Shown here in pieces: positions 1 to 8,324 of a stretch of 64,000 nucleotides of DNA. Under the pieces are notes generated by a model, which was given only the letters and a program-made list of their open reading frames with translations, was not told the origin of the DNA and made no database searches. Each line of letters begins with the position of its first letter. Within the stretch, counting starts at the first letter, position 1. A program made the position numbers and the translations under genes. The stretch comes from an uncultured Haliea sp. (GTDB lineage Bacteria > Pseudomonadota > Gammaproteobacteria > Pseudomonadales > Halieaceae). The stretch covers positions 1 to 64,000 of the forward strand of contig CAJXTK010000001.1 in the NCBI GenBank assembly GCA_913061115.1, in the 5' to 3' direction.

Positions 1-34
1 TTCGTCGGCAGCGTCAGATGTGTATAAGAGACAG
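1..34. other. Nextera transposase adapter left on the contig end
   Basis: Bases 2-34 read as the Illumina Nextera read-1 adapter, and bases 16-34 (AGATGTGTATAAGAGACAG) are the 19-base Tn5 mosaic end. This is library-preparation sequence, not genome. Genomic sequence starts at about base 35, and the contig was not trimmed. Anything inferred about genes beyond this edge is therefore unseen. Confidence 0.97.
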
Positions 35-53
35 CCTAAGAAGTCTTTATTCA

Positions 54-137
54 TGGTGGAGGGGGGTGGATTCGAACCACCGAAGCTCGCGCGTCAGATT
101 TACAGTCTGATCCCTTTGGCCACTCGGGAACCCCTCC
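54..137 (-). tRNA. tRNA-Tyr (anticodon GTA)
   Basis: On the minus strand this folds as a class II tRNA. A 7-bp acceptor stem GGAGGGG/CCCCTCC, an anticodon stem-loop around ACTGTAAAT giving anticodon GTA, a long variable arm as expected for tRNA-Tyr, a T arm with GGTTCGAATCC, discriminator A and an encoded CCA at 54-56 are all visible. It is 84 nt long. It lies downstream of tRNA-Thr(TGT) on the same strand, as in the gammaproteobacterial thrU-tyrU-glyT-thrT-tufB operon, but with a protein gene in between. The rest of such an operon would lie beyond the contig edge. Confidence 0.96.
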
Positions 138-204
138 GAAAGGCGGCATATTGTCCTGATCGACCGCCCCCTTGTCAACCACAGACCCCAACAAAATGAT
201 CAAC

Positions 205-1728
205 TTACGTCGCTTTCGAGCCATATTCCTTTCGCATGGTCTCTTTTTGGACCTTACCCATGGCATTACGGGGTAGTTCGTCAACAAAAAAGACTCTTTT
301 TGGCACCTTGAAGTTTGCGACCCTCGCCTTCAGCGCGCCCCGGACCTGCTCCCCAGAGAGGGTGGCATCATTGACCAATACTACTACCGCCACAACGACT
401 TCTCCAAAATCGGTGTCCGGCAACCCGATAACAGCAGACTCCTTCACCCCTGATAATTCGTCTATCAGCAGCTCTATCTCTTTTGGATAAACATTCAGGC
501 CGCCACTGATGACCATGTCCTTGGACCGTCCGACAATCGAGATATAGCCCTCCTCGTCCATGCACGCCTGATCGCCAGTGATAAAAAAGCCGTCCGAGGT
601 AAAATCTTCGGCGGTTTTTTTCGGCATATTCCAGTAACCACTAAAGACATTTGACCCACGAACTTGAAGCCCTCCTACGCCTTTTCCTTCCAAGATATTA
701 TTGTCGGCACCACAAATCCGCACTTCTACACCCGGCAGAGGAAACCCCACGGTTCCAGCTCGCCGCTCTCCACGCAACGGGTTAGACGTATTCATACCTG
801 TTTCGGTCATACCGTACCTTTCCAGAATGCGGTGACCCGTGCGCTGCTCAAACTCGACAAAAGTATCTGCCAGCAAGGGCGCAGACCCAGAAACAAACAG
901 CCGCGTACGGACACAATGTTGGACATTGAAATCCCGCTCAACCAGTAGACGCGTGTAATAGGTCGGCACGCCCATCATAACAGTGCTGTATGGCAGGTTT
1001 TGCATCACCGTTTTGACATCGAACTCATGCAACCAACGCAGGCTACCCCCACTCATCAGGACACAGCCAATAGCCACAAATAAACCGTGCACATGAAAAA
1101 TCGGTAGCGCATGGAGCAAGCAGTCATCCTCACCAAAACCCCAGTAATCAACCAGCACTGAGATGTTTTCCACTAGATTTCCATGGGACAACATTATGCC
1201 CTTGGGTCGCCCCGTGGTTCCGGAGGAGTAAACCAGTGCCGCTAGGTCTGCTGCATTTGTTGCTGCGGTATCAAACCGGACCGAGCACTGTTGTGCGCCC
1301 TGCACCAACGTGCCACCTCCGTCAGCATCCAACGTATACAAATAAGGTGTGCCCACGCTCTGACATAAAGCCTGCAAGGCCTCGCTTCGGTTACTGTCGC
1401 AGACTAACATTGCAGGTGCAGCATCCTGCAAGAAAAAGTGCAGCTCCTCATCGGTATACGCTGTGTTTAAAGGATGAAATACCATTCCCGCCCTCACTAC
1501 CGCGAGATATAACCACAGGGCCTGAGGCGACTTTGGCACCTGCGCCGAAACGCGATCGCCTCTTTTTAGGCCCATCTCTATCAGGTAATTAGCAATCTGC
1601 GCGGAGCAATGCTCGGCGTCTTCGTAGGTATAAAAAGTGCCCGCATTGGTCGTCAATAACACCGTTTCAAGCGCGGGGAAATTGCGTCTGAAAGATGAAT
1701 ATAGATTTAACTGACTTTTGCTACTCAT
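205..1728 (-). CDS. matB: Malonyl-CoA synthetase (MatB-like acyl-CoA ligase)
   Basis: A 507-residue member of the ANL adenylating family. It should activate malonate with ATP and CoA to malonyl-CoA in the cytoplasm. The P-loop-like motif YSSGTTGRPKG lies near residues 167-177, the A5 motif is ERYGMTETGMNTSNP, the A8 hinge is GRSKDMVISGG, and the C-terminal catalytic lysine is in PRNAMGKVQK. The RYGMTET-NTSNP and GERRAGTVGFPLPGV blocks are those of malonyl-CoA synthetases rather than long-chain ligases, and the length is typical. The start is the ATG at 1726-1728. It sits between tRNA-Thr (142 nt upstream) and tRNA-Tyr (67 nt downstream) on one strand, so it may be transcribed with them. No malonate transporter or decarboxylase gene is nearby. 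A broader dicarboxylate or acyl-CoA ligase role cannot be excluded. Confidence 0.88.
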   Translation of the reverse strand: MSSKSQLNLYSSFRRNFPALETVLLTTNAGTFYTYEDAEHCSAQIANYLIEMGLKRGDRVSAQVPKSPQALWLYLAVVRAGMVFHPLNTAYTDEELHFFLQDAAPAMLVCDSNRSEALQALCQSVGTPYLYTLDADGGGTLVQGAQQCSVRFDTAATNAADLAALVYSSGTTGRPKGIMLSHGNLVENISVLVDYWGFGEDDCLLHALPIFHVHGLFVAIGCVLMSGGSLRWLHEFDVKTVMQNLPYSTVMMGVPTYYTRLLVERDFNVQHCVRTRLFVSGSAPLLADTFVEFEQRTGHRILERYGMTETGMNTSNPLRGERRAGTVGFPLPGVEVRICGADNNILEGKGVGGLQVRGSNVFSGYWNMPKKTAEDFTSDGFFITGDQACMDEEGYISIVGRSKDMVISGGLNVYPKEIELLIDELSGVKESAVIGLPDTDFGEVVVAVVVLVNDATLSGEQVRGALKARVANFKVPKRVFFVDELPRNAMGKVQKETMRKEYGSKAT

Positions 1729-1870
1729 CGACCGCCCCGTCCCAGTGTTATCGACACGAAAACTCTAACTCAGTTGGCATTCCATTTGCCGGAAGACAAG
1801 TGAGCTTAGCGATACAGCACCGCAAACCTGCTGAGACTACCAAGCCTGTCACTGAAAAGGACATTAAATA

Positions 1871-1946
1871 TGGAGCTGGCGAGAGGAATCGAACCCCCGA
1901 CCGGCTGATTACAAATCAGCTGCTCTACCTACTGAGCTACGCCAGC
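1871..1946 (-). tRNA. tRNA-Thr (anticodon TGT)
   Basis: On the minus strand it starts GCTGGCGTAGCTCAGTAGG and has a 7-bp acceptor stem GCTGGCG/CGCCAGC. The anticodon stem-loop CTGATTTGTAATCAG gives anticodon TGT, reading ACN threonine codons. The T arm contains GGTTCGATTCC, and CCA is encoded at 1871-1873. It is 76 nt long. It matches the first tRNA of the thrU-tyrU-glyT-thrT-tufB operon type, and the malonyl-CoA synthetase gene follows it. Confidence 0.96.
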
Positions 1947-1995
1947 CTTGTTCAACGCAGGGCAGATGGACACCTGACCTGTTTGAAGGGGTGCG

Positions 1996-2024
1996 ATTGT
2001 AGATAAAGAGCATTGTCGATGCAA
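1996..2024 (-). promoter_or_regulatory. Candidate promoter of the tRNA-Thr transcript
   Basis: Read on the minus strand, TTGCAT (2024-2019) and TACAAT (2001-1996) are separated by exactly 17 nt. A GC-rich stretch follows the -10 box, as is common at stable-RNA promoters. A start near 1989 would leave a leader of about 40 nt before the tRNA. The -10 matches consensus at 5 of 6 bases but the -35 at only 3 of 6, so the support is moderate. Confidence 0.42.
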
Positions 2025-2125
2025 TCGCGGGACGGAAATAATTTTTTTGGGAATGTTAGTGACGAAGGCGACCGGGGAGTCTGTATTAGATTACGCATTA
2101 ACCGGACGTATTCGTTGTGCATAAC

Positions 2126-4006
2126 CTAATGACTCAATATCACACCGATTCGAAATTCCCGCTGCGGGGCGTTAAAGCCCACTGCGGTTTCATAATGCTC
2201 ATTCAGCAGATTGTCCGCAGAGAGTTGCACCTGCCAGGCCGCCACTGGCTGCCAGCGCAGCACCCAGTCCAGCCGACCGAAGTCATTCAGCTCCTCTGTC
2301 ACCTCTGCACCGGTATGCCGCGAAGCCGCCCACTGCTGGCCGGTATACACATAGTCCAGCGCAACATTTAACTGCTCGGTAATGTGCCACTGGGCGACTG
2401 CACTGGCAGTCCATTCAGGACGACCTGTGAGTACCGTATCCTCATTCTTGACGTCGATATCGGTATAGGTTGCCTGGCTACGCAAGCTGAATGCTGTCAC
2501 TGGCTGCCAATCGACCTGCAACTCCACACCACGGGTCTGCACATTGCTACGATTGACGTTGCGAAAGGTTTCATCATCGAAATCTACAAGGTCGCGAAAA
2601 TCATTGTGGAATACGGTGGCAGCCAAGCGCAGCACATCAGCGGGCTCCCAGGTCACACCGAGATCCCAGCTTTCGCCTTGCTCAGGTTTCAGGTCTGGGT
2701 TGCCCACCAATGCATGGCCAAGGGCAAAAAAACTGGGCAGTTTGTAGGCCTCACCCCAGTTTGCAGCGACCGCAACACCCGAACCGACGGTGTACTGCAC
2801 CCCCGCCTGAAATGACGTTTCGCTATCAAAGCCCTCCGGGCTGTCATAGCGCAGGCTACCTTGCAACAGCAGCGCATCCGTTGGACTAGCAGTGACGCCC
2901 GCAAAGAAACCAGCGGTATCGCGATCCAGCTCGAAATCCGTAGGATTCAGGTCTCCAAAGTATTCGATAAAGCCTTCGCTTTGACCGTCTTCATGCCGAT
3001 AATCTGCGCCCACGTTGACACTGTAGCCCTGCGCCAACTGCAGCGAATTAATCCATTGCAAATGATCACGCGTGAACTCTGTGTCTGCTGAATTCGGAGG
3101 CACTTCAAAATACGGCGGAATTCCTGGCGACTGGTAACGGTCTTTGGCCTCAAAGCGATTGGCCGTCAACGCACTACGCCATACGGATGAAATCTGGGCC
3201 GCCCAGCCCAGATAGACAATTTTCTGGGTGTAGTCGCTTTTATCTTGCTCATCAAATGGAGCGTATTGCGGCCCACCGCTCTGCTCAGGATAAGATTTTC
3301 TATCGCCATCGATGTAGCGGTAACCGAGGTTGATGTCATGACCTACATCAGGCTGCCACCCTAATCGTAGATGCGCGCTATTATTGTCTCGGCTGCTCCC
3401 TGGCACTGGCTCACCGTCATCGCGCGCCGCCAGTTCCAATGTGTAATTTACATCACCCACACTACCTAGCGCACTGAGACCCACCTCGGAGTAATCGTGC
3501 TCACCCAGCTCAACATACACATCCTGATTATGACCCTGCGTCGGTTTGCGGGTAATAATATTGATGACACCCGCTAGTGCATCCGAACCGTAAATAGCCG
3601 ACTGGGCACCACGCACTACCTCTATCCTATCGACCATGTTCGGATTAAGATTTGCAAAGTCAAAACCACCTCCGCGAGAGTTAGTGGGATCGTTTACTGC
3701 TATACCGTCTACAAGCACAAGCGTAAAATTCGATTCACCGCCACGAATGGATACCGCGGTCAGCCCACCAGGGCCACCCTGCTCTTCCACTAAAAGACCC
3801 GGTAACGTTTTTAACAGGTCGGCGACCGTGGTTTTGTTCAGCGCCTTGATCTGCTGTGAATCCAGTACGGACACTGACGAAGTGAGTGCGCGCTGGGGAG
3901 ACAACGTCCCTGTAATCAGCACATCCTCTATAATAGGATCAACAGTAGCGCTAGCACCGCCTGCTATAAGCAAAATAGCGGTAAAAAAAGTTACTTTTCC
4001 TTGCAT
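2126..4006 (-). CDS. TonB-dependent receptor, BtuB-like
   Basis: A 626-residue outer-membrane receptor with an N-terminal signal peptide (about residues 1-20). A TonB-box-like stretch EDVLITGT is followed by a plug domain with SIRGGESNFTLVLVDGIAVND and VDRIEVVRGAQSAIYGSDALAGVINIIT, then a 22-strand type barrel. The plug motifs and the length of about 620 residues resemble the cobalamin receptor BtuB and its relatives, so uptake of a corrinoid or another large ligand energised by TonB is inferred. The ATG at 4006 has a GGAA ribosome site 7 nt upstream. No cobalamin riboswitch fits in the 90 bp before the divergent TMEM220 gene. The protein ends ...GVILSH, without the aromatic last residue usual for BAM-inserted barrels. 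The substrate is not determined. Confidence 0.85.
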   Translation of the reverse strand: MQGKVTFFTAILLIAGGASATVDPIIEDVLITGTLSPQRALTSSVSVLDSQQIKALNKTTVADLLKTLPGLLVEEQGGPGGLTAVSIRGGESNFTLVLVDGIAVNDPTNSRGGGFDFANLNPNMVDRIEVVRGAQSAIYGSDALAGVINIITRKPTQGHNQDVYVELGEHDYSEVGLSALGSVGDVNYTLELAARDDGEPVPGSSRDNNSAHLRLGWQPDVGHDINLGYRYIDGDRKSYPEQSGGPQYAPFDEQDKSDYTQKIVYLGWAAQISSVWRSALTANRFEAKDRYQSPGIPPYFEVPPNSADTEFTRDHLQWINSLQLAQGYSVNVGADYRHEDGQSEGFIEYFGDLNPTDFELDRDTAGFFAGVTASPTDALLLQGSLRYDSPEGFDSETSFQAGVQYTVGSGVAVAANWGEAYKLPSFFALGHALVGNPDLKPEQGESWDLGVTWEPADVLRLAATVFHNDFRDLVDFDDETFRNVNRSNVQTRGVELQVDWQPVTAFSLRSQATYTDIDVKNEDTVLTGRPEWTASAVAQWHITEQLNVALDYVYTGQQWAASRHTGAEVTEELNDFGRLDWVLRWQPVAAWQVQLSADNLLNEHYETAVGFNAPQREFRIGVILSH

Positions 4007-4096
4007 TATTTATTCCGCATTCCTGAATTTGATTGTGAATCTACGATACACTTTGCCTTCGGATAGTAAGGTGTTTGCAAGGAGCTCTGGTCGACT

Positions 4097-4453
4097 ATGG
4101 CAACTACCGTACTCAACGCAATTTTCCTCATCATTTATCTTCTGTGCGCTGCGGTACAGTACAACGATCCCGATGCCATTTTATGGATCTGTTGGTATTT
4201 AGCGGCCGCCGGCATGTGCACCGTTGAGTTTCGCCTGGAACCGCCGCGCTGGCCACCGCGCGTATTGGCGGTAATTAGTGTGGCCTGGATCGGCACTTTA
4301 CTGCCCAGTATTGTCGGACAGGTATCTCTTGAAGACATCTTTACATCCATCAGTATGAAAACAAACACTGTAGAACAGGCTCGAGAAATTGGTGGGCTGC
4401 TTTTAGTCGGGCTTTGGGCAGGCGTACTCAGTTACCGCGGACGTGTGGTGTAA
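4097..4453 (+). CDS. TMEM220-family small membrane protein
   Basis: A 118-residue inner-membrane protein with hydrophobic segments near residues 5-20, 27-42, 55-72 and 99-112. The motif QYNDPDAILW, followed by a helix ending in an acidic residue, is the hallmark of the TMEM220 family, whose function is unknown. An AAGGAG ribosome site lies 12 nt before the ATG. The gene is divergent from the BtuB-like receptor, with only 90 bp between them, and convergent with the PVC-type dehydrogenase gene (29 bp). Confidence 0.72.
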   Translation: MATTVLNAIFLIIYLLCAAVQYNDPDAILWICWYLAAAGMCTVEFRLEPPRWPPRVLAVISVAWIGTLLPSIVGQVSLEDIFTSISMKTNTVEQAREIGGLLLVGLWAGVLSYRGRVV

Positions 4454-4482
4454 TTCTAGCACGACACGATCTTCAACTGTCT

Positions 4483-7389
4483 TCACTCCTTGCGCTTGAT
4501 CAGAATTTTTTCGCCCTTGCGATACATCAACATCGTGTTGACCGTACCATCCTCGTCAACGATAAATTCAAGTTTCACGTTCTCCCCGCCGGCGCCAGCC
4601 ATAAAAGTAGTAGCACTTAGCGGTTCCATCAGGCCACCGCCATACATGGGAACTTCAAGATGCAACCCGTCGGATTTTTCGATGACTGTAAATGTCACGA
4701 AACTGATGGAGTAGGCACCCTCAAATGACCCGTAACCGCGATCGTAGGGCACAGACTGCAGTTCAGCCACCGTCCAAGGCAGCATTCGATCGGCACTAGC
4801 CACGCGACTCTCTGCAGCAGTGGTGACGCTGACAGGGTCTGCTTTATTTCCCCAACTGCGCCGCACATACGTCATCAGTCCAGCAAGCGTTTCATCATTC
4901 AGCTCGGACAGATGTCCGTGGGCCGGCATGACGCCATTCCAGATTTCCCCTTTCACTTCCACAGGACCATTCAATCCCTGCAAGATGATCCGAGCCAGCC
5001 ATTCCGGTGGCCCAGTTACCCAGATAGCGCCCACCAAGGACGGAGCCAAGCCGGCGATGCCAGTTCCATCGGCAGAGTGACAAGTACCGCACTGCAAATA
5101 GAAACGCTCTCCAAGTGCCATCCCCTCCAACTGCCCGGGGCTCAATGGCATAATGCCCAGAGCGAGTTCATCGCCGGGCCAAGTAAAAGCCGCCCGGCCC
5201 CTCATACGAGCTTCCCACAATGGGTCCTGCTCACTGATGGAACCGTCAGAGAATATCTCAGGCGACGCCTCCAGAACGGCAGGAACAAAGTCCGTACTGG
5301 CCGCCACGCTCTTCATTCCCTCAAGCATCGCCATCTGTTGCCAGGCGTTGTCATTACTGCGAGATTCCGCCAGAGCCAATAATTCTAGCAGTGCGGGATT
5401 GGCACTTTCGCCCGACGTAATATCACCGCGCAGACTGCGGTATGCTCCGCTGGCAAGTGAGCTCAAGGCGGTTCTTGCGGCTTCAGACACAGCCCCCAGA
5501 TGCTCGGAACCTAGGTACTCACTCAGGAATAACAGCTCTTCTCCTGCCACTGCACGCACGACCGCCTGTCGTATATAGGGACTTTCAAGGTTAGCCGTCA
5601 GCAACGTTACGAGAGAGCGCCGCACACTCGCGTCAGATGCATGATCTCCCATGGCAAAGGCCAGCTGCATTGACAACACGTCAGCAGAATCCGGCGATAG
5701 CTCCTCATACAATGTCACCAGATCAGCAGCAGACAGCAACGACCGTCCAGCACGCAGGGCCTGAATCTGCCGCTGTGTGTCATCCAAGCGCGCAATCTTC
5801 ATGACCAACTTACGCTGCAATTCACCCCTGCCGTGTAACGTCCAGATAGCGTGCAGGGCCGCAACAGTATTATGGCCAGAGGCAATCGCTGCCAAAGCCA
5901 CTGCATGATCGCCGCCGCGACCCAACAATAAGCGCTGTGCCGTGTCACGCACCCAGCCATTGGGGTGGCCCAGCGCGAGAATCAGCTCTGCGTCGCTGGC
6001 GTCGCCGAAATCAGGAAAGTGTCGCGCCGTTTTTCCGCCGGCATGTCGAACACGCCAGATACGCCCCATACCGACAGGTGTCTCCAACTCCCTTTCAAAA
6101 ACCTGCTCCCGCAGTTCGTCGGTCATGTAGTAATCGTCCTGCACGATGCCGCGATACATGTCGATAATGTAGAGCGCACCATCAGGACCATTCATTGCAT
6201 CGACCGGACGGAAGCGTTCGTCTGTTGAACCTAAGAAATCTCGCTTGCCCCATTTATCATCGTCATAAAGACGCTGGGTAGCCTTCAGTGCAATGCCCTC
6301 CTCGCTAATCGCAAACTGAGCAACGACGTTCCCCGCGACTTCCGGCACGAACACATCAGCGTGATATTCCTTTGGGAACTGGTCACCACGATAAGATACA
6401 AGGCCGCTAACCCCGGTGGCCTCGTTGAGACGCCCATCCTCTCGCAAAGTGCCAGGCAGGTAGGCACGATTGACGCCCGGGTTGACGCGCACGGAATAGA
6501 CATTCGCGGGATTCGTTAGATTCACACCCAGTCCCTCGGGGTAAGTCTGCTCGCGCGGCTGCACAATATCTTCAGCCGCAAAAAAATCTGCCTGCAACCA
6601 GGTGGAATTGTGGTTGTACAGCAAGCGGCCAAAGTCATCCTTGGTGATACCCCACTGCCCACGGAAAAAACCTTCGCGCTCTAGCAATTCACCGGCTTCG
6701 ATGCGCACACTACGCGACGATTTAGAATTGTAAAACCAGTTATCCAGCCCCTGCATCAGGCCGTTTTCCATATGCTCTACATTCGCTGTTTCAACGTCAT
6801 CCGCATAACTTCCAATGCTGCGCTTTTTCTCACAGAGGGCCTTGCGGATGGGCAGTTCGCAGAGCCATAGATTAGGCGGCTCGCCAATTAGGATGCCCTC
6901 ATTCACCACTGCCACCGCGCGCGGATTGACCAACCCGCCAAGAAAAATCTCGCTAGTATCCATGCGCCCATCACCATTGGTATCCTCCAACCGCACCACG
7001 CGACCTACCGGTAGATCGCCACCAGCACCATAGGCATCGAGCATATAACTTCGCATCTCGACCACGTAAAGACGGCCGTACTCATCCCAAGCCATCGCCA
7101 CCGGTTCCTCTACCAGCGGCTCTGCAGCGACCAGTTCAACCTCAAAGCCCGGAGCAATACTAAAGGCCGACAGTGACTCTTGCGGTGACAATACTGGCGC
7201 AGGTTTATTGTCCAGCGTTTCATAAAACAGCGGCTCGCTGCCATTTTCCTTCAGCCAAAACCACTCAAAATCGTCGATACGATAATTCTCTCCCAGTTGA
7301 CCTTCCAGCGCGGCGGGCTTTAGAAATACCAGGAAGTAACAACCGGCTCCCACGGCGACTAACAACAACAGAACAATAATTTTTTTCAT
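4483..7389 (-). CDS. PVC-type heme-binding dehydrogenase with C-terminal cytochrome c domain
   Basis: A 968-residue exported protein with an N-terminal membrane anchor or signal (residues 3-23). Residues about 70-440 form a beta-propeller resembling the membrane-bound dehydrogenase domain first described in Planctomycetes and Verrucomicrobia, with repeats such as PVAMAWDEYGRLYVVEM, FGRLLYNHNST and MNGPDGALYIIDMYRG. Residues about 450-700 look like HEAT-type helical repeats. A class I cytochrome c domain follows with heme site CGTCH near residues 766-770, and there is a beta-rich C-terminal tail. It probably oxidises an alcohol or sugar in the periplasm and passes electrons to heme c; the substrate is unknown. 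It follows the SDR gene by 70 nt and is the last gene of the minus-strand run. Such proteins are uncommon in Gammaproteobacteria. Confidence 0.82.
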   Translation of the reverse strand: MKKIIVLLLLVAVGAGCYFLVFLKPAALEGQLGENYRIDDFEWFWLKENGSEPLFYETLDNKPAPVLSPQESLSAFSIAPGFEVELVAAEPLVEEPVAMAWDEYGRLYVVEMRSYMLDAYGAGGDLPVGRVVRLEDTNGDGRMDTSEIFLGGLVNPRAVAVVNEGILIGEPPNLWLCELPIRKALCEKKRSIGSYADDVETANVEHMENGLMQGLDNWFYNSKSSRSVRIEAGELLEREGFFRGQWGITKDDFGRLLYNHNSTWLQADFFAAEDIVQPREQTYPEGLGVNLTNPANVYSVRVNPGVNRAYLPGTLREDGRLNEATGVSGLVSYRGDQFPKEYHADVFVPEVAGNVVAQFAISEEGIALKATQRLYDDDKWGKRDFLGSTDERFRPVDAMNGPDGALYIIDMYRGIVQDDYYMTDELREQVFERELETPVGMGRIWRVRHAGGKTARHFPDFGDASDAELILALGHPNGWVRDTAQRLLLGRGGDHAVALAAIASGHNTVAALHAIWTLHGRGELQRKLVMKIARLDDTQRQIQALRAGRSLLSAADLVTLYEELSPDSADVLSMQLAFAMGDHASDASVRRSLVTLLTANLESPYIRQAVVRAVAGEELLFLSEYLGSEHLGAVSEAARTALSSLASGAYRSLRGDITSGESANPALLELLALAESRSNDNAWQQMAMLEGMKSVAASTDFVPAVLEASPEIFSDGSISEQDPLWEARMRGRAAFTWPGDELALGIMPLSPGQLEGMALGERFYLQCGTCHSADGTGIAGLAPSLVGAIWVTGPPEWLARIILQGLNGPVEVKGEIWNGVMPAHGHLSELNDETLAGLMTYVRRSWGNKADPVSVTTAAESRVASADRMLPWTVAELQSVPYDRGYGSFEGAYSISFVTFTVIEKSDGLHLEVPMYGGGLMEPLSATTFMAGAGGENVKLEFIVDEDGTVNTMLMYRKGEKILIKRKE

Positions 7390-7459
7390 AACGACGATCG
7401 TTGATTTCTAGGAGGCATATGCGGGCAGAGTCTATATTGAACTAGCCGTCTGACTCAGA

Positions 7460-8233
7460 CTAAAAACCTTCGACCTGGTGTATCTGCTTCCAGATAAGCC
7501 CGGGGAGCAGTCGACGCATGATTGCTCCAATCTTGGCATCGCGAGTCGGATAGACAAAAAACTTACCTTTTTTGAGGCAGTTCTCAATGGCATCGATAAC
7601 GACTTTGGGGGCTATGGGTTCTGATTGCTCTTCCAGCATCTTTGGCCAAGCGGAATCGCGTCCCTGCTGCAGTAATGGCGTAGCAACGGCCGGAGGACAC
7701 ACACAGGCAAAACGAATGCCAGAGTTGAGGTTCTCGTGATACAGGGTCTCCGTAAAGGCGCGCACCGCAAACTTCGTTGCCGTATAAGCGCCGGTCAACA
7801 ACATTGGAATAATACCGGCCATGGAGGCGAAACTCACAAAATCACCGTGGCCTCGTTCCAGCATTCCCGGCAATACCGCTTGTGTAATGTTAACCAGGCC
7901 ACCGTAGTTAATAGCCATCTGTTTGTGAATAATGGCGTTGTCCTGCTCTACCAGTTTGCCAAATGGCATAATTGCTGCGCAGTTATATAGCCGATCAATG
8001 GGCCCATGCTTTTCTTCAACGTCTCGCACTGCGGCGCAGACGGCGGCAAAATCGGTCATGTCCACGGTCCAGCTGTGAATACTGTCAAATGTCCCCGCTG
8101 TTTCAGCCATTCCGGCGGCATTGACATCGAACAATGCGACTGTGGCCCCTTCCGCAGCAAAACGTCTCGCGGCTTCACGGCCCATGCCGCTGCCACCCCC
8201 GGTAATCAGTATTACTTTTGCTAAGTTAGACAC
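7460..8233 (-). CDS. Short-chain dehydrogenase/reductase (SDR)
   Basis: A 257-residue classical SDR. The NAD(P)-binding motif TGGGSGMG is near residues 11-18. Asp near residue 37 at the end of beta-2 suggests NAD rather than NADP. The usual NNAG is NCAA here, the catalytic serine is in SFASMAG, and YTATK carries the catalytic Tyr and Lys. There is no signal peptide, so it is cytoplasmic. It starts at a GTG (8231-8233) with GGGAG about 8 nt upstream. It lies 91 nt after a DUF3604 gene and 70 nt before the PVC-type dehydrogenase, all on one strand, so it may oxidise or reduce an imported intermediate of the same pathway. The substrate cannot be read from sequence. Confidence 0.85.
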   Translation of the reverse strand: MSNLAKVILITGGGSGMGREAARRFAAEGATVALFDVNAAGMAETAGTFDSIHSWTVDMTDFAAVCAAVRDVEEKHGPIDRLYNCAAIMPFGKLVEQDNAIIHKQMAINYGGLVNITQAVLPGMLERGHGDFVSFASMAGIIPMLLTGAYTATKFAVRAFTETLYHENLNSGIRFACVCPPAVATPLLQQGRDSAWPKMLEEQSEPIAPKVVIDAIENCLKKGKFFVYPTRDAKIGAIMRRLLPGLIWKQIHQVEGF

Positions 8234-8324
8234 GTTGATATCTCCCTATTATTAAAATTTCGACCAAATTATAGCGCGACTCAGCAGTGTGACATCGACA
8301 GTTCTGTAAATGCCTATTGCTGGT

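Noticed and set aside
1985-2046. Possible terminator near GCGATTG...CAATCGC and the following T-run
   Set aside because: The arms are far apart, and the sequence is better explained as the promoter of tRNA-Thr on the minus strand.
3636-4202. 188-codon plus-strand frame over the BtuB-like receptor start
   Set aside because: It is antisense to the plug domain and out of frame with the TMEM220 gene.
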